Positions 41,259-53,603 of a stretch of 64,000 nucleotides of DNA are shown one piece after another; positions within the stretch are counted from its first letter, which is position 1; each line of letters starts with the position of its first letter. The stretch lies in the NCBI GenBank assembly GCA_013420905.1, contig JAAXNY010000017.1, forward strand, positions 868,001 through 932,000, read 5' to 3'. The notes below the pieces were generated by a model, which was given only the letters and a program-made list of their open reading frames with translations, was not told where the DNA came from and ran no database searches. A program made the translations under genes and the position numbers. This DNA is from Collybia mongolica. Its lineage: Eukaryota > Basidiomycota > Agaricomycetes > Agaricales > Clitocybaceae.

Positions 41259-42517
41259 TCATAAGGACTTACAAGTCGTGCTGCTTCGTGCTCCGGTGAA
41301 ATGAATCAAGGTCGGCATTGAACCATTTCCCATCTTCAGCAGATCTAGAGAGCTGAGAGCCACGTCCGGAGACGTGCAATGTGCAGCGCGGGGCCGGCCC
41401 CGAACCTGTTGAGCCTTGTAGGAATGCCGCAGACGTTTGAGAGCAGGTACGGTGAATTTGTGGCAGCCTGTGATGATAAAAGTTGCGTCGTCGGGCCGTA
41501 TTTGAGTCTTTGGGTATGCATTTCTCGGAAGAGCCTGAATTGCACCATCATCGAAGCACATTAGGTCTATGAGTTCCAGCGTCGTGCCGCGCCACTCCGT
41601 CAAAAAAGGGATCGAACGTATCGCTATCATACACAATATGGTCTAATGTCAAGCGAGTTATGGTATGATAGTGATAAGACGTTCGGAGTGGGCATCGGGT
41701 GAGACGGAGGTGGAGCAGACCCTCTAGCTCGGCACATTCGAAGAAGTTGCTGATAAAAGCCTGGTCAAGGTCTTTCAGCTCGAGGTATGATGTTTTCACA
41801 ATCATAAGATCGTCCATGCCCCTAGGAAATTGCAAATCGACCAGGTGTAGCTCCGAAGTGTTCCGAATGGAAGAAAGCCCGGCTAAAAAAGTCTCACATC
41901 TTGCACTGCCCGTCAATGTGGCATTTGAGTTTGAGCTTAACGAGATGGGGTGCCTTTCCGCAAAAGTCGCGGCGAATGGAAGGGAGAGAAGAGTGATACA
42001 TCAAGGTCAAAAGAGATAACCCAGCATCGATGGAAATATCGAATGAGATAATTAATGATCGGAGCAGACTGCACGCTTTCCTGGATACCTCATTTTATTG
42101 CCTTCGCAAGATATGGAAATCAAGGGGGAGATCGCCTGACAAGTCTATCTGTGATTGAATCTTCAAGAGCGGCGTAGGATCTTCATCGAGCACGATAACG
42201 ATACGTGTCCAGAGGCTGGGTTCAGATCGCATGGGTGCGTTCCAGAATTTGCAGAACAAAGATGCTGCGTAGGGAAACGTGAACGGTGTGAGTGGGTCTT
42301 CTTTGGACATCTGAACGGTGCCGTTCTGTTGGCAGACACAGGACGTGGATTCATTGGAGTCGGCACAGGAGCATGGTGAGTACACAGTGGTCTCGACACG
42401 AGACTCCCAGAAGAGATGTTTGAGCACCAGCAGCAAGGTTTCGTTTGATAAATCATGAATCGTGATCTGACCTAGATCGCCCATCGCCCTAGTGGACACA
42501 TCGGAAAAGGCTGCCAC
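41259..42517 (-). pseudogene. Decayed F-box gene
   Basis: Minus-strand pieces in order. 42517-42095 has an F-box-like N-terminus: ITIHDLSNETLLLVLKHLF, ASLFCKFWNAPMR and PSLWTRIVIV. After a stop, YHSSLPSIRRDFCGKAPHL matches IHSSSLPSIYREFRGHWPHL of the intact gene at 28 kb. Then 41916-41548 (RCPLRTSYHYHTITRLTL) and 41636-41259 (FIITGCHKFTVPALKRL) match FYFTGCPNISVDAVKNL there. Changes of frame and at least two stops separate the pieces. Splicing could explain one junction but not all, so I call it a pseudogene. A small Cys-rich insertion (CSCADSNESTSCVC) sits inside the F-box region. Confidence 0.7.
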
Positions 42518-45500
42518 CCTGAATACACCATTTTACTTACCCTAGTCTCACTTGTCACTCCGAAAAAAAATTTCTCTCGTTCAGTATATTTTATCGTCAG
42601 GATGGTTTTGATCCTAGTTCTTGTTGAATTCAAGGTAACAGAGAAAATAGTAGTGAGAAGCACGTCCAATCACGTGTCGCAGACTTTCTCCACTCGCACG
42701 TACTATCTACGACGAATGTGAACATTCATACATCGCTGCACGTCCGTGTGCATATTCGAGATTATCACGACCCTGTTGCAAAAAAAAAAAAAGGCTCTCA
42801 TTCTCCATGTGGGTGACATTCTGCTGTCAGAGTTTGGTGAGTATGCATTCTGATATCCGAACTCCCCATCAACAGCTTCAGAAGAAAATTGAACCAGACT
42901 ACAACTGCGGAATTTGATTATCAATTAGCAGAACCAGAGCAACAGGCTGGATATAGGAGTCTATTACGTCACACAATGGGGTACGTAGTTAAGTAGGCTC
43001 CCTGATTTCATTAGCGAGTTGATATTGGGTTTAGTTTTGGGTTCTGTTACTACTGAGCGGCGGTGCGGCCACCGGAATTCCCAACACAAGAGCCTCAACA
43101 ATACACCTCATCTCAGTCAGCACTTAGGACATACAAGGTGCTATCTCACCTTTATGCGAATAACATTTGAAACTCGTTGGCCATACGGAACGCCCCTGCG
43201 ATGACCTGGTCATGCAAGAAGATGTCTGAAATTTACATTCAGTGATAGTTCCAGCGTTTGTTCACGTCCTTTGAAGACTTTGGTTCGATCTGCAACAGGT
43301 GCTCAATGCAGACCAAAGGCCACCAAGTGGGTCATGGTTGGGTACAGCAAATGCTTCAGGTCGAATTCAATTCAAGGCGTCCGAAAACAGAGGCGTCGTG
43401 CAATTCAAGATACATTGTTTTGTAAGCATGTTCTTCTGGCATAACAGCTCCATTTGCTCACACTTTTCAAGACCGTGAGCAAGGTTGTGATGCGCTTGAC
43501 TATGGAACCGTTGTGTCAATAATATCGTTGAATAATCAATACAATCTCAAACCACTGAAAGCTTGGTCAAGACATCCGGGTATTGGAAAGGCCTCTAGGA
43601 CCGGAGAATCGTCTTTGACGCCTTTGAGTGACACCAAGCCGAAGGTCGCACATTCCTGTGTGGGCCATGACTAGTCTCGGGCCTTTTTAGAAAGCCCGAA
43701 TTGCATAATATAGCTTGACAACATCAGCAAATCCTGATCAGTCTGGTGCCTAGTGTGACAGCACTGTGCAGAGACCTACAGTACCACAGAGTCCACAGTA
43801 CACGTCCCTATAGTGGCAGCTCTGTATGGTGACACAGATCTTCTGTGAATCACTGTGTAAGCTATCATTTTCACTGTGTATAACTGCACAGGACAGGGGG
43901 ATTCCCTATAGAGCTTTCCAGTCATACCTATCCTCTGTATTGTTTTGGGTAATGCAATGAATTCAGGCAAGGAATGTTCAACATTAGAGGATCACACAGG
44001 TTCACAAAATGAGGTGGCAATAAATATATTCACCAGCATGGGTATAAGCGTAAATATAAGCTGAAAATATATGGCAGATGGGAAGCATATGGTAGATTAA
44101 GGATGGGTTACTAATTAGTTGAGAATGATGTCGAGATTCATGTCATCCAGGGTCAGCTTCCCTTTCTTCAATTGCATCCTGGAATAAACATGAGTCGGTT
44201 CAAGTACTAAGGATACATGAGCACTTGCCTTCCAACCCTGCCGACGCCCTCCAACATATCACCAAACCTCATACCATGATAACGATCCCCCCCAAGACCA
44301 CCAATAAGACCCATGACCACCCCGTGTATTTCTGCATATCCATCAGGCCATTAGTGCAATGTGGCAATCATACTGGGGTCGTCGAGGGATAGGGAGGTCC
44401 CTTGCTGCATTGTTGTGCCATTGTTGGGGGTAGTTCCAAGTTTGGGGCCATAAGCATAAGTGTGATGTGGCAGGTGTACGAGGGTGGGTGAACATACCTG
44501 GTGGGTACTTCCTGACATGGGACAGGCAGTTAGCATGATGTGGCACTAGGGATGGCCAGAGATTGAGGGAGGTGGAGAGGGGGGCTGTTGTCCAGTCATT
44601 GTCAATGGTGATGAAGGTGGGTGGTTGTTTGCACAAGCTACCTTCGAACAAAAGCACTAAGTATTTTGAAACTCAGCCTGAGAAACCCGCACACCACTCA
44701 AACGGGTGTGGGTTTCGACCATAATGCATGCACATACCCACCCAAATATGTACTTCTTGGAGCAGGCATGGAGAAGCAACAACACCATCAAGGGAGATGT
44801 GGTAGCATTGGCATGAGTACAAATGCTTGCAGGTTTAATCCCTTGGTTCGGCACAAAGGCCAATCCAAGATTGTTGAAGGAAACTACATCGGAATACAGT
44901 AACATATCCTTCCTGAATAAATACATAGATGAGGAGCTATTTTATGCATCTTATTAGTTCCCATTACAGTTTTTTTTATCAAGCTACTTGTTCAACAACA
45001 TGGACTTAGTGGCTAATCTGACATGATCTGTATAGAAATAAGGGCTCCTTTATGATGATGTACAGGCCCGAAACATCCAAACAAAGCTGCACAGAGAAGG
45101 CCCAATCTGTACAGGCCAAATGTACTCTATCCAACTCTGCACAGAACTGTGAAGTCAAAGTCCAGCTCTGCATAGCACTGTGAAGACACCAATGAATTTG
45201 AGAGACGCTGCGGTTCCTGTCGGCTATTTGTGGGAAAAATCAGGGTTTGCTGATGAAGTCGGGCTCGGCGCTTAAGGCTATGCCTTATTTTCTTCCATTA
45301 CCAGCGAGAGTGGCGTCATCGGCTCTCCTAGAGTGTCTCAAGGCTCAGCAACGATTGTTCGTACTCGGTTCGGGCTCGGCGTTTACGAGTTTGAATGGCA
45401 TCGAGAACGCCAACAATTGGCGGTGAAGCCAGATTTATGGGGCTTTATTCGGTGCTGATCCACTGATGAGGTAGTGCGCGCTTCAGTGTCTCGTCTTTCC

Positions 45501-45761
45501 CGAACTTCAGTAACCATCTGCTCAGGCCTGCTCGCGTCCTTGGCGCGCGCAGCGGGCTGTGCAGCACCATTCTATTTTTATCTCAAAGCGGGTCCCAATC
45601 AATTTTAGCGCCACTCATCGGATTCGTGCTGCGGTCGGCCCCCACTATGACCAATACTCTCCACACTTGGACTATATAACGTTCTGAATATCAAATCCCA
45701 TAATACCAATCTCGCCTATCCCCCCCCCCCCCCCATCCGTCCTAACACCTCCATATCAAAA
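42518..45761. other. Intergenic, possible non-autonomous element at about 43745-45190
   Basis: No gene recognised in 3.2 kb. Both ends of the 43745-45190 stretch are rich in CTGCACAG/CACTGTG motifs. The ends GGTGCCTAGTGTGACAGCAC and, on the other strand, GGTGTCTTCACAGTGCTATG are weakly alike, which may be degenerate termini with subterminal repeats. No transposase is present. A G/C-flanked fragment on the minus strand at 44100-44660 may be an exon remnant of unknown origin. Confidence 0.35.
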
Positions 45762-47298
45762 ATGAAGGCTTCTTATGCTCTTATCGCACTATCTGCCTTG
45801 AGCGCACATACTTGGGCCTTACCTCGCGTTGTCAGACGAGACGGAACGGCCCAGCCAACAACACCCATAGCGGACGGTGCGTCATTAGTACACTCCCATG
45901 GCCCACATCGCTAACCCAGTCCGTGTATCATAGATACTGCCATTCTTAACTACGCCATGGCGTTGGGCAACCTTCAAAGTTCCTTCTACACTGAAGCCCT
46001 CGCAAAGTTTGACGAACAAGCCTTCAATCAGTCGGGCTATCCTCCATCGACGCGCGCACGTTATGTGATGATCGGCCAGCATGAGCAAGTACATGTGGCA
46101 CTCATCAACCAAACCCTTGGTAACCAAACCATGGGCGAAAACGCTACACAACCGTGCAACTACACCTTGTAAGTTCCTTTCATCTGCACACCAGGATCTC
46201 CAAGGCTGACAATGTATATTAAGTCCTTACACAGACGTTCCATCCTTTGTCAATTTTAGCCAGCTTCTCGAAGGCGTTGGTGAGTCTATCCTTTTGTCAG
46301 TGTCGTAGAGTAATTCATTAAAATGTCGCCCCAGCCACTTCTGCCTACATAGGCGCCATACAGAACATCACAAACTCGTCGTACCTCACAGTGGCTGCAA
46401 GTATCCTAGCAACGGAAGCGCGCCATGCGGCTTGGATCGCGTCCACCGTGAATAATAATTCCGCCTGGAACGGTCCGTTCGACGTAAGAATCATCTTTCA
46501 AGTTTCCACCTTGTTACGACGCTAACTATTCAATATACGGTATAGACACCTCTCACACCGAGACAAGTCATCACCCTGAGTGTGCCGTTCGTATCCTCCT
46601 GCCCTTCAACAAGTGCAGCACAGCCATTCACCCCCTTCCCCGCCTTGACAGTCAGTCCTGGCCTTCCAGGATCTGTCGTCACTTTTACGTTCAACGCTAC
46701 CGGAACTCCGTCGTCGAATACCACGAACTCTACCTCCGGTGATGATGGATCCTCTACCAACGGTACTACAAGCAATCCCAATGCCTCCCCCGCAGGTACT
46801 GGCTCTTCTGACAATGGCACCACCACCGACCCTAACACCTCTCCGGATGGCACCGGAGCCTCAAACACCACATCGCCCGATGGTTCAGGTTCCACCCCCG
46901 ACGGGTCGTTTGACCCTTCAACGGCCGATCCATCTGCTACGGATCCGTCTGACCCTAACAACCCCCCCAACCTCACTACTCGCCAAGAATCCAACTCCAC
47001 CATTCCCGACGCCAGCTCGCCCTCAAACGGTACGGGCAGCACAAATGGCACTAGCCCCGGTGGAACTACTCCTGCGAACGGCACACTCTTTGCCGCCTTC
47101 TTGTCGGGTTTTGAGGCTCAGTTTGCGTCCTTAGGATCTGACGGAAATGTGACGCTTCCGTCGAATCTCACTGGGCAGGTGTACGCCTTCGTCACCATGA
47201 GCGACACAGTCATTACTGACGATACCATTGTCGCTGGACCTACGATTTTGACGTTCAACTTCGACTCGCAGGGAAATGTAACAAGCAAAATTCAATGA
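45762..47298 (+). CDS. Secreted ferritin-like domain protein (Rds1-type)
   Basis: Five exons (45762-45876, 45934-46168, 46260-46279, 46335-46483, 46546-47298) give 423 residues. A signal peptide is clear (MKASYALIALSALSAHTWA). The ferritin-like region follows (about residues 38-190): ILNYAMALGNLQSSFYTEAL, then RYVMIGQHEQVHVALI and ASILATEARHAAWIA, whose Glu and His residues resemble a four-helix metal-binding bundle. The C-terminal part is Ser/Thr/Asn/Gly-rich with many N-glycosylation sites and looks like a cell-wall spacer. Exon 3 is only 20 nt (codes QLLEGV). Related fungal proteins are induced by stress or sexual development; the role here is unknown. Confidence 0.88.
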
Positions 47299-47402
47299 AT
47301 TGTGGATGAGAAGACATTTGCCTACAGACAATAGAGTGAACTTTCCGATAGTTGATACTTTACCTGGACATTTACCTATAGAATTCGAGTAAACTATTTA
47401 AC

Positions 47403-48818
47403 TTACTCTTGCATAAGCATAAAAGTCCGGTCATTGAAAACTCTTGTATCAAGTAAAATGCCACATGTCATTGATAGCCAGTCATCCCCAGTTACTACTG
47501 GTTCGATGAGCAGCGATTCCGGTGCCATGGAATAAACCGCCATCTGAAAAGTAAACGATGATTACACTACCTCCCATGAAGAAAAACCACCAAACCTTGA
47601 AATTGGAGAAGCTCGTGCCAAGTTGCCAAACGTCGAGCTTGAAGGGGTTATAGGGCTTTCCGATTATCAGCTCAGGAGCATGTGTGCGAGCATACGTTTC
47701 CAAATCTTTCACAGTATCTCCAAACGGGTAGCCTGTCACTAGACACTCATCTGCAGGAGAGTCCTCCTGACACTCAATAGCAACCTCGAAGTCGATCAGG
47801 TAAACCCGGGGACGCGATGGAGATATCCTCATTGTACGCAAAGATTCTGGATGCCATTGGACAAGAAAATTGTCGCGGAATGCATCCTGGAAAACATGAG
47901 TTTAGCCTCGGAACTTTCAGCTCAAACTCGAAGATGGATCTGAATACACACACGATGCGCAATATTAAGGTCATGGATAAACGTGAGTGCCTAAGCATTC
48001 AGTTTTCAGAACCATCAACCCAGATGCAACACGAACCTTACCTCCAACATTTGCATGAGCATATCAACGATGTCTCCAACGGAGTTATTTGCCCAGTACC
48101 CATACGTGAATAGACATGACTCCCCCACCTTAGGGAAAACACAGAAACTGATGTCTTCGAACTGAAATTCCCCAAACATTGGGAGAGTATGATTATTGCT
48201 GAACAAGCTGTTTTCTCCTACTGCAATTTTCCTGAAAACTTTGAGATGATTTTGCCCTTCGCTTCCGATAGCAACTACACGTATGGCAACATCGTGTCCG
48301 TCCCGTGTACGAGCAACCCGCGTGATGGGATTCTATTCGTATATATCAAATAGCGGCGGAAGGACGAACAAAAATAAACAAACGCGGTATTCGAACCGAC
48401 GAAGCCATCCAACGTTTCCTATCCCATTCGGTTCCGTCCGGCTAAGTGTAGCATAACCGAACCACTTGAAAATGAATGAGTGTAGCCAGGTGATTTGAGA
48501 ACAGAAAGGAAAGCATATGTCCATTGCAAATAACCCTCGTTTCGCAAAACCTCGTCTAAATATATCCATACCTGTTCCTCGATTTCGCTAATGGTGTCCT
48601 GGCCAGCAGGCAATCTCCAAGTTTTCAGGTTGGGAGGAAGCTATGGATGATAGATAATTTTTATTACGAATGCGCAAGACAATGGGTGAACGAGAACGAA
48701 CCTTTTGGCGCAGGCGCTTTCTTTTGTTATGTCGGGAAAGCTTCACCCAAAGTGCGCATGACGCCAGCATCCCCGTCGCCACCACTGCGGTAATAGCTGC
48801 ACGCGTCAACCTTGACAT
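47403..48818 (-). CDS. Membrane-anchored protein kinase-like protein, seven exons
   Basis: Spliced gene of 342 residues: 48818-48702, 48640-48572, 48464-48384, 48332-48042, 47990-47952, 47886-47596 and 47543-47403. All junctions are GT...AG and in frame. It starts MSRLTRAAITAVV with one hydrophobic segment (about residues 7-30), followed by basic residues (RHNKRKRLRQK), a signal-anchor plan. LPPNLKTWRLP and ISEIEEQWFGY are typical of agaric kinase-like proteins. The kinase fold shows HRDAFRDN (catalytic loop) and LIDFEVAIE. The usual DFG is DFE, and the VAIK lysine position reads VAIR, so activity is doubtful. A substrate-lobe motif, APELIIGKPYNPFKLDVWQL, is retained. The end (after SNFK) is short and unusual and may be altered. 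Exon 5 is 39 nt. It is convergent with the ferritin-like gene, 104 bp apart. Confidence 0.78.
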
Positions 48819-50281
48819 TAACGAATAGCGCACAAGTTCCAACAAAATCTACCGCAAGGTGGGGCGGGGTGAGCGTCAAAATGTTGAATTTGTGGGCCGT
48901 TTCCGTAACCGGACGGTATAGTTGTTTATTTGGCGAAATAGGTGCTTGTGGGTGGGGCGCGTGTTGGAATAAACAACTCCGTCTTGTCTTCCCCTGACTC
49001 ACTCTTTATCAAACGTATGTAGAATGGGAGGGGAAACGATTGATTCCACGCCACCAGCCCGGAGCCCTAGATACGGGTGACTCGTTCAGGGATTGAGTTT
49101 GGCCGACATCGCCTTTACCTCATCTTCGCCCCCCCCCCCAGCAGAATCCAGGAGATTGTGGTTCGTCACATCTCGAGTATAGCAGTGGAGCCTTATGGAA
49201 GCTGGGATGCGCTTGAGCTGGTGAGAGACGTGGTAGTTCACGGCAGCTGAGAATAGTTCGGACAGGAGAAATTTGTAAGGCCCGTAAAAAATCATCCTTG
49301 GCAGTGTGATGGGAGACAAAGCTAGATTGCCAGATGGCGCTGCGAAACCAATGCATATCTAGGTTTCCGTTGCCTAGTATTGGGCTTGTTGATGAACGGC
49401 CAAGTGATCGATCCGAATGGGCCTACCTATAATGAATATTTTAAACTCCGCTTGCGATTGCACCGACGTTGGAGCCCTGAGGAAGTTACTTTTCGATTCT
49501 ATCATCGACACTTTTGTGGGCGGACCTAATTACCTATATGGTGAAATGGCTATAAGTCATACTTTTATTGTACGCGCTTGAGGCGCTTCATTCCCCACAT
49601 CGGAAATGGCGACGCTTTCGAGGAAATGCCCACAGCGCAACATAGCGTTCCTCAAAACTTCTGCTTGCTACGATAAACGCTTGAAAGCCCGGGGCACCCC
49701 TACACGCTAGATGCCTGGAGGGCGCCAGGAACTTTCAAGGGGCAAAATAGAAGATGTGGAAAGACTTAGGTCAAGTATTCCGCCGCCGCTCACGACGAAA
49801 AACATTTGTTGTGGCTGAATACCCACTGTACATGTAGGACTCAGGATTATCACTCATGTGTCTTGTCTTCCTGGGAAGACATGGACGCTACCACATGTGT
49901 CATATGACATTGTATGGACAATAGGTATGCAACTTACTGGTGGCCAATCTTAAATGCATATGCCACCGCATTGGAGGGTCTAGAATATCAGTATCAAGGG
50001 CGGTGAATTCTTAATAGGTGTATCATACGATCTCTGAATGTAAACCTCGTTACATACCCAATCGTATAATTAGAAAAACTAGAAAAACAGCTTTATCAAT
50101 TTACAGAGCGTTCGATATCATCAATTCTGGCGTATTTCCAAGTTTCAGGTGCCATGCTCTTCGTGAATGAGGGCTTCGGCAGCACCAGAACGTGGCCTGA
50201 TTATACACTTAAAGGGTGTAGGGTACCTGGCGCGTGAGGTGTGGGTCAACATAATGAGTGGTCAGGTCATTAATGCTTTGC
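48819..50281. other. Intergenic, nothing recognised
   Basis: Promoter side of the kinase-like gene and 3' side of the P450 gene. A short C tract lies at about 49130. Minus frames at 49086-49356 have no family signature. Confidence 0.55.
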
Positions 50282-52254
50282 CTACGACAATAGACCAGAT
50301 GTAGGTTCGGGTTTGAGGAGGACAGGATTGCCTTGGTCGTCTACTGGGGGGGTGACGTTGTAAACCGAAAGGATAAGTGACACCATGGCGTAGAGAGAAT
50401 CATCGCTCAGGTGTCTTCCTGGGCAAATACTGTGGAGGATGTTGGAATGTTGCCCTTAATGGAAAGGGTGCCCGACTTACCGACGACCATAACCGAATGC
50501 TGCAACTGATGGGTCCGGGATGTCACGGTTAATTTGGCCATCCTTCAGCCAACGGTCTGGTTTGTATTCCTCCGGGGAAGGATATGTCTCTGGGTTATGT
50601 AAGAGAGTCCTATACGGGCAGCCACATGAGCCATAAGCCACAACTGGAGACTGCTAAAATAGCTCACCAGACATTTCCCAGGACGAGGGTACCTTTCGGG
50701 ATGTGATAGCCATCGTATTCGTCGTCATTGGTGCACATGTGGCCGACGCCTACCGCACGTCCTTCTTTTTTAGAGTCATTCACTACTTCGAGGGATGTGC
50801 GCACCTAGTGGGGTCACCACCTGCCACCTCATCGTCTCCTTGACTATAGCATTGATGTACGGCAGTGATTGCCTATTACTGAAGTCAGGTAACTTGTTCA
50901 GTCCGATAACCGCGTCGAGTTCTGCGTGAGCTTTTCGCTGGACTTCAGGATACATCGCCATCGCTAAGAAGAAAGACTGGACCGCTGAGACAGTCTACGC
51001 AAATATTGACGTAGTTGAAAGCGAGCAACACGTTGAAAATGATTCACTCACGGTGTCTGCCCCACCTTTCGAAATGTTAGGCTCGCGTAAAATGAGTCGA
51101 AATGGAATGATTCTTACCCGCATAAGCTATAACGCCAACGCCTTTAGCCAGTGCCTCCTCTTCCTCTTGGCGCTCATCATTTATATCAGGTAGCCTTGCT
51201 AGAAATGTTGCAACCACTGAAGGTGTTGCGGTCCCGGCACGCTGTCGAGCGTCTGTTAGCGCAAAATGAAGTCAGATAAGTGAAATAGACCTCACAAGAT
51301 TTTCTTTCACATGTTTGAAAGGTTTTTCTGCCATCTTGGTATTCACTTGTTTCCAGTAAGCCGCCTTCCGTTTAAATTCAGCACCGGGCATCCAACTTGG
51401 TACATATTTCAGGATTGGTAACAGATCAACTAAAAATTGTCCCGGTACTCCAGCTTGAGTGATACCGTCCAAGGCTTCTTCGGCAATGGAAATATAGGGA
51501 TCGTTATTTTCGGAGACCTTGATTCCGTAGCATATATCCATGATGATTGCTGAGAACGCGCTTGGAAGACTCCTGTCATTTTGAAGTTACATTTAAACGC
51601 CAATTTACTCACAATCGAATATGATGCATAAAGTTCTCGGGTGTTGCGAGAAGGCGACGAAGGAATGCACGCGCCTCTCTTTGCTGGATAGGTCGGTATT
51701 TGAGAACCGCACCAGCGTGGAAGTGTTCGTGGAACGCGCGACGGTGACGCCGCCACCATAATCCATATGGCATGAACGCCATATTGTTCCACCCCATCCT
51801 GATACCCAGATGTTTCAGTAGGATGGATATGGAACTCCAAATACGCCGCTCACAACTCGACGAGCATTGGCATTTTTGTGCGATCTGAGTAATTAGCGGA
51901 ACGTTTCTCAAGGAGGTCGCTTATCCTTGTCGTTGACCCAAGGACAAGGTAGCCCTGGCCGAAGACCTTGAAATAGACCATGTCGCCTGGAGTGACGGAG
52001 CCTGGTCATTCAAGTCCCGAACAGGCACAGGAAAGCCTACCGTAAATTTTGAACCAATCGTCGTATACGCGCCACGCTTTTTCGTGAGGCATGTCAAAAA
52101 TATTTCCGATGATAGGGAAGCTCTTCGGTCCAGGGGGCAAGGGGAGACGACTGGTTCCTAACCGCTTAGCGACATAGTTCCAGAGCGCGAACACGGCAAT
52201 GATTCCACCAAAGTATATGTATGGGCGAAGCAGTGGTATGACAGAGGTATCCAT
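50282..52254 (-). CDS. Cytochrome P450 monooxygenase, ten exons
   Basis: 503 residues from exons 52254-52041, 52001-51854, 51798-51613, 51572-51296, 51241-51118, 51065-51052, 50994-50805, 50749-50668, 50609-50481 and 50429-50282. An N-terminal membrane anchor (LLRPYIYFGGIIAVFALW) is followed by the proline hinge LPLPPGPKSFPIIGN. The I-helix reads AGGADTTVSA, the K-helix KETMRW (ExxR), then PDRW and the haem loop FGYGRRICPGRHLSD with the Cys ligand. The enzyme would sit on the endoplasmic reticulum and use a P450 reductase to oxidise a small molecule. The substrate is unknown; the style is that of the large basidiomycete CYP2-like families. Exon 6 is only 14 nt and codes the oxygen-binding GADT motif. 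No other biosynthetic gene is adjacent, so this is not clearly part of a cluster. Confidence 0.92.
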
Positions 52255-53126
52255 GTTAAATGTATTCCGAGAGAGTAAGTTTGGGGTGTATGCGCGTTAG
52301 GTAGCTAAAAGGGAGCCCTTTATAACTTGGACTGCCCTGTTTTGTCAATTCCCCAAAACAGCGAGGACTGGAGGAATTTCCGTCCGCATCGCCAACTGAC
52401 CCCGCTTGCCATGAGGAGTGGTTTCGCGAAGGTGGGAAGCCGTGTGAGAAGGAGCGACTGAAACTGGTATTATTTGCCGTTATTTGCGATATGAGTGGTG
52501 TATTGGCTTCATTATGGGTTTCCAGAGATCTTGGCGAGCAAGACAATTAGTAACGGACCTCGCAGATGCGTGGACAGTTGAATTACGTTCCATGCTCCTC
52601 TTTCGGATGGCATCCTTTCCGCAGCATATATCAGTAAAATAAAATTGAGCTTGAATACGACGCAGAACAGCCCTAATGTCGTTAATACGGAGGGTAATCG
52701 AGTTGAGAGTTGAAATTTAGAACTCACGGCTTTGCTCATCCTTTGGTTTCGGTACTTGTACTTACCTCCCACATGATGATTAATTTCAAACCCCTCGGTC
52801 CGACGCATCTCCAATTTCCTCGTTCGAAGTCGCTCGATAACTGGCTCTCGGCCAGCAGACCCTACACTCATGACCCATTCTCTCCTTGGCAGACTCCTCG
52901 ATGGGTGTTTTATAGAGGGATCAGTACTCAGTCACCGGTCTAAGCGGAATTCATCACAGGTGACCGCTTTTAGAAGTAAGTTTTGATATAGGTTTCTCAG
53001 TGGAAGGGAATGAGCACGAGTTCACATAGATGACCGACACGTTTGATACGCGAGCGTACATATTATGATTGCCATCAATTAATTTAGGAAAATGTATTTA
53101 TTTTAAATATTTTCTGTTCCGTTCTA
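52255..53126. other. P450 upstream region
   Basis: About 0.9 kb upstream of the P450 ATG. No gene recognised; the frames at 52256-52943 lack family features. Confidence 0.55.
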
Positions 53127-53385
53127 TTACCAAAGGGGTAAAACTATTCAGAAACCCCCCTTTCTGGTAGAAACCCCCGTTTCTGGCATAAGCTTATACA
53201 GAAACCCCCTTTCCAGTAGAAACCCTGCGCCGAGAATTTGATGGGTTCGCCGATGTCATGTGATGTCGCATTGCCACACCAAACTTCCGTTCTCACCATT
53301 CAGCTCAACTACAAGACATTCCTTATTGCTATCCCTTTCAGCTCATGTCCTCTACGACAACCACTCAGGATTGGTGAGGCAAGAA

Positions 53386-53603
53386 TGTTGAACTTAGCAG
53401 CAAGGGAAGGAAAGAGCGAGAAATAAAAGAGTGAATTGAGATAGTGAAATAATGTACATAATCGTTCGTATAAATACATAAATAATATAACTCCTATAGA
53501 AATAATAAATCATATGTGAGTCCATTAGAAAAACAAATGCGAAACTTTATATGTCCATGTGATTTTACATGTCATGTGAATGCCGGATCACTCTATTCCA
53601 ACA
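53386..53603 (-). repeat. Copia 2 3' LTR
   Basis: 218 bp, TGTTGAACTTAGC...TTCCAACA. The gag-pol stop codon (TAG at 53593-53595) lies inside it, and the polypurine tract AAGGGGGAG (53604-53613 region) is part of the coding sequence. Confidence 0.92.

Noticed and set aside
46530..47084. 184-codon minus-strand ORF
   Set aside because: Antisense to the Ser/Thr/Asn-rich exon of the ferritin-like gene; a repeat shadow.
50282..52254. Secondary-metabolite gene cluster around the P450
   Set aside because: The neighbours are a kinase-like gene, a ferritin-like gene and transposons. No synthase, transporter or regulator is present in the window.
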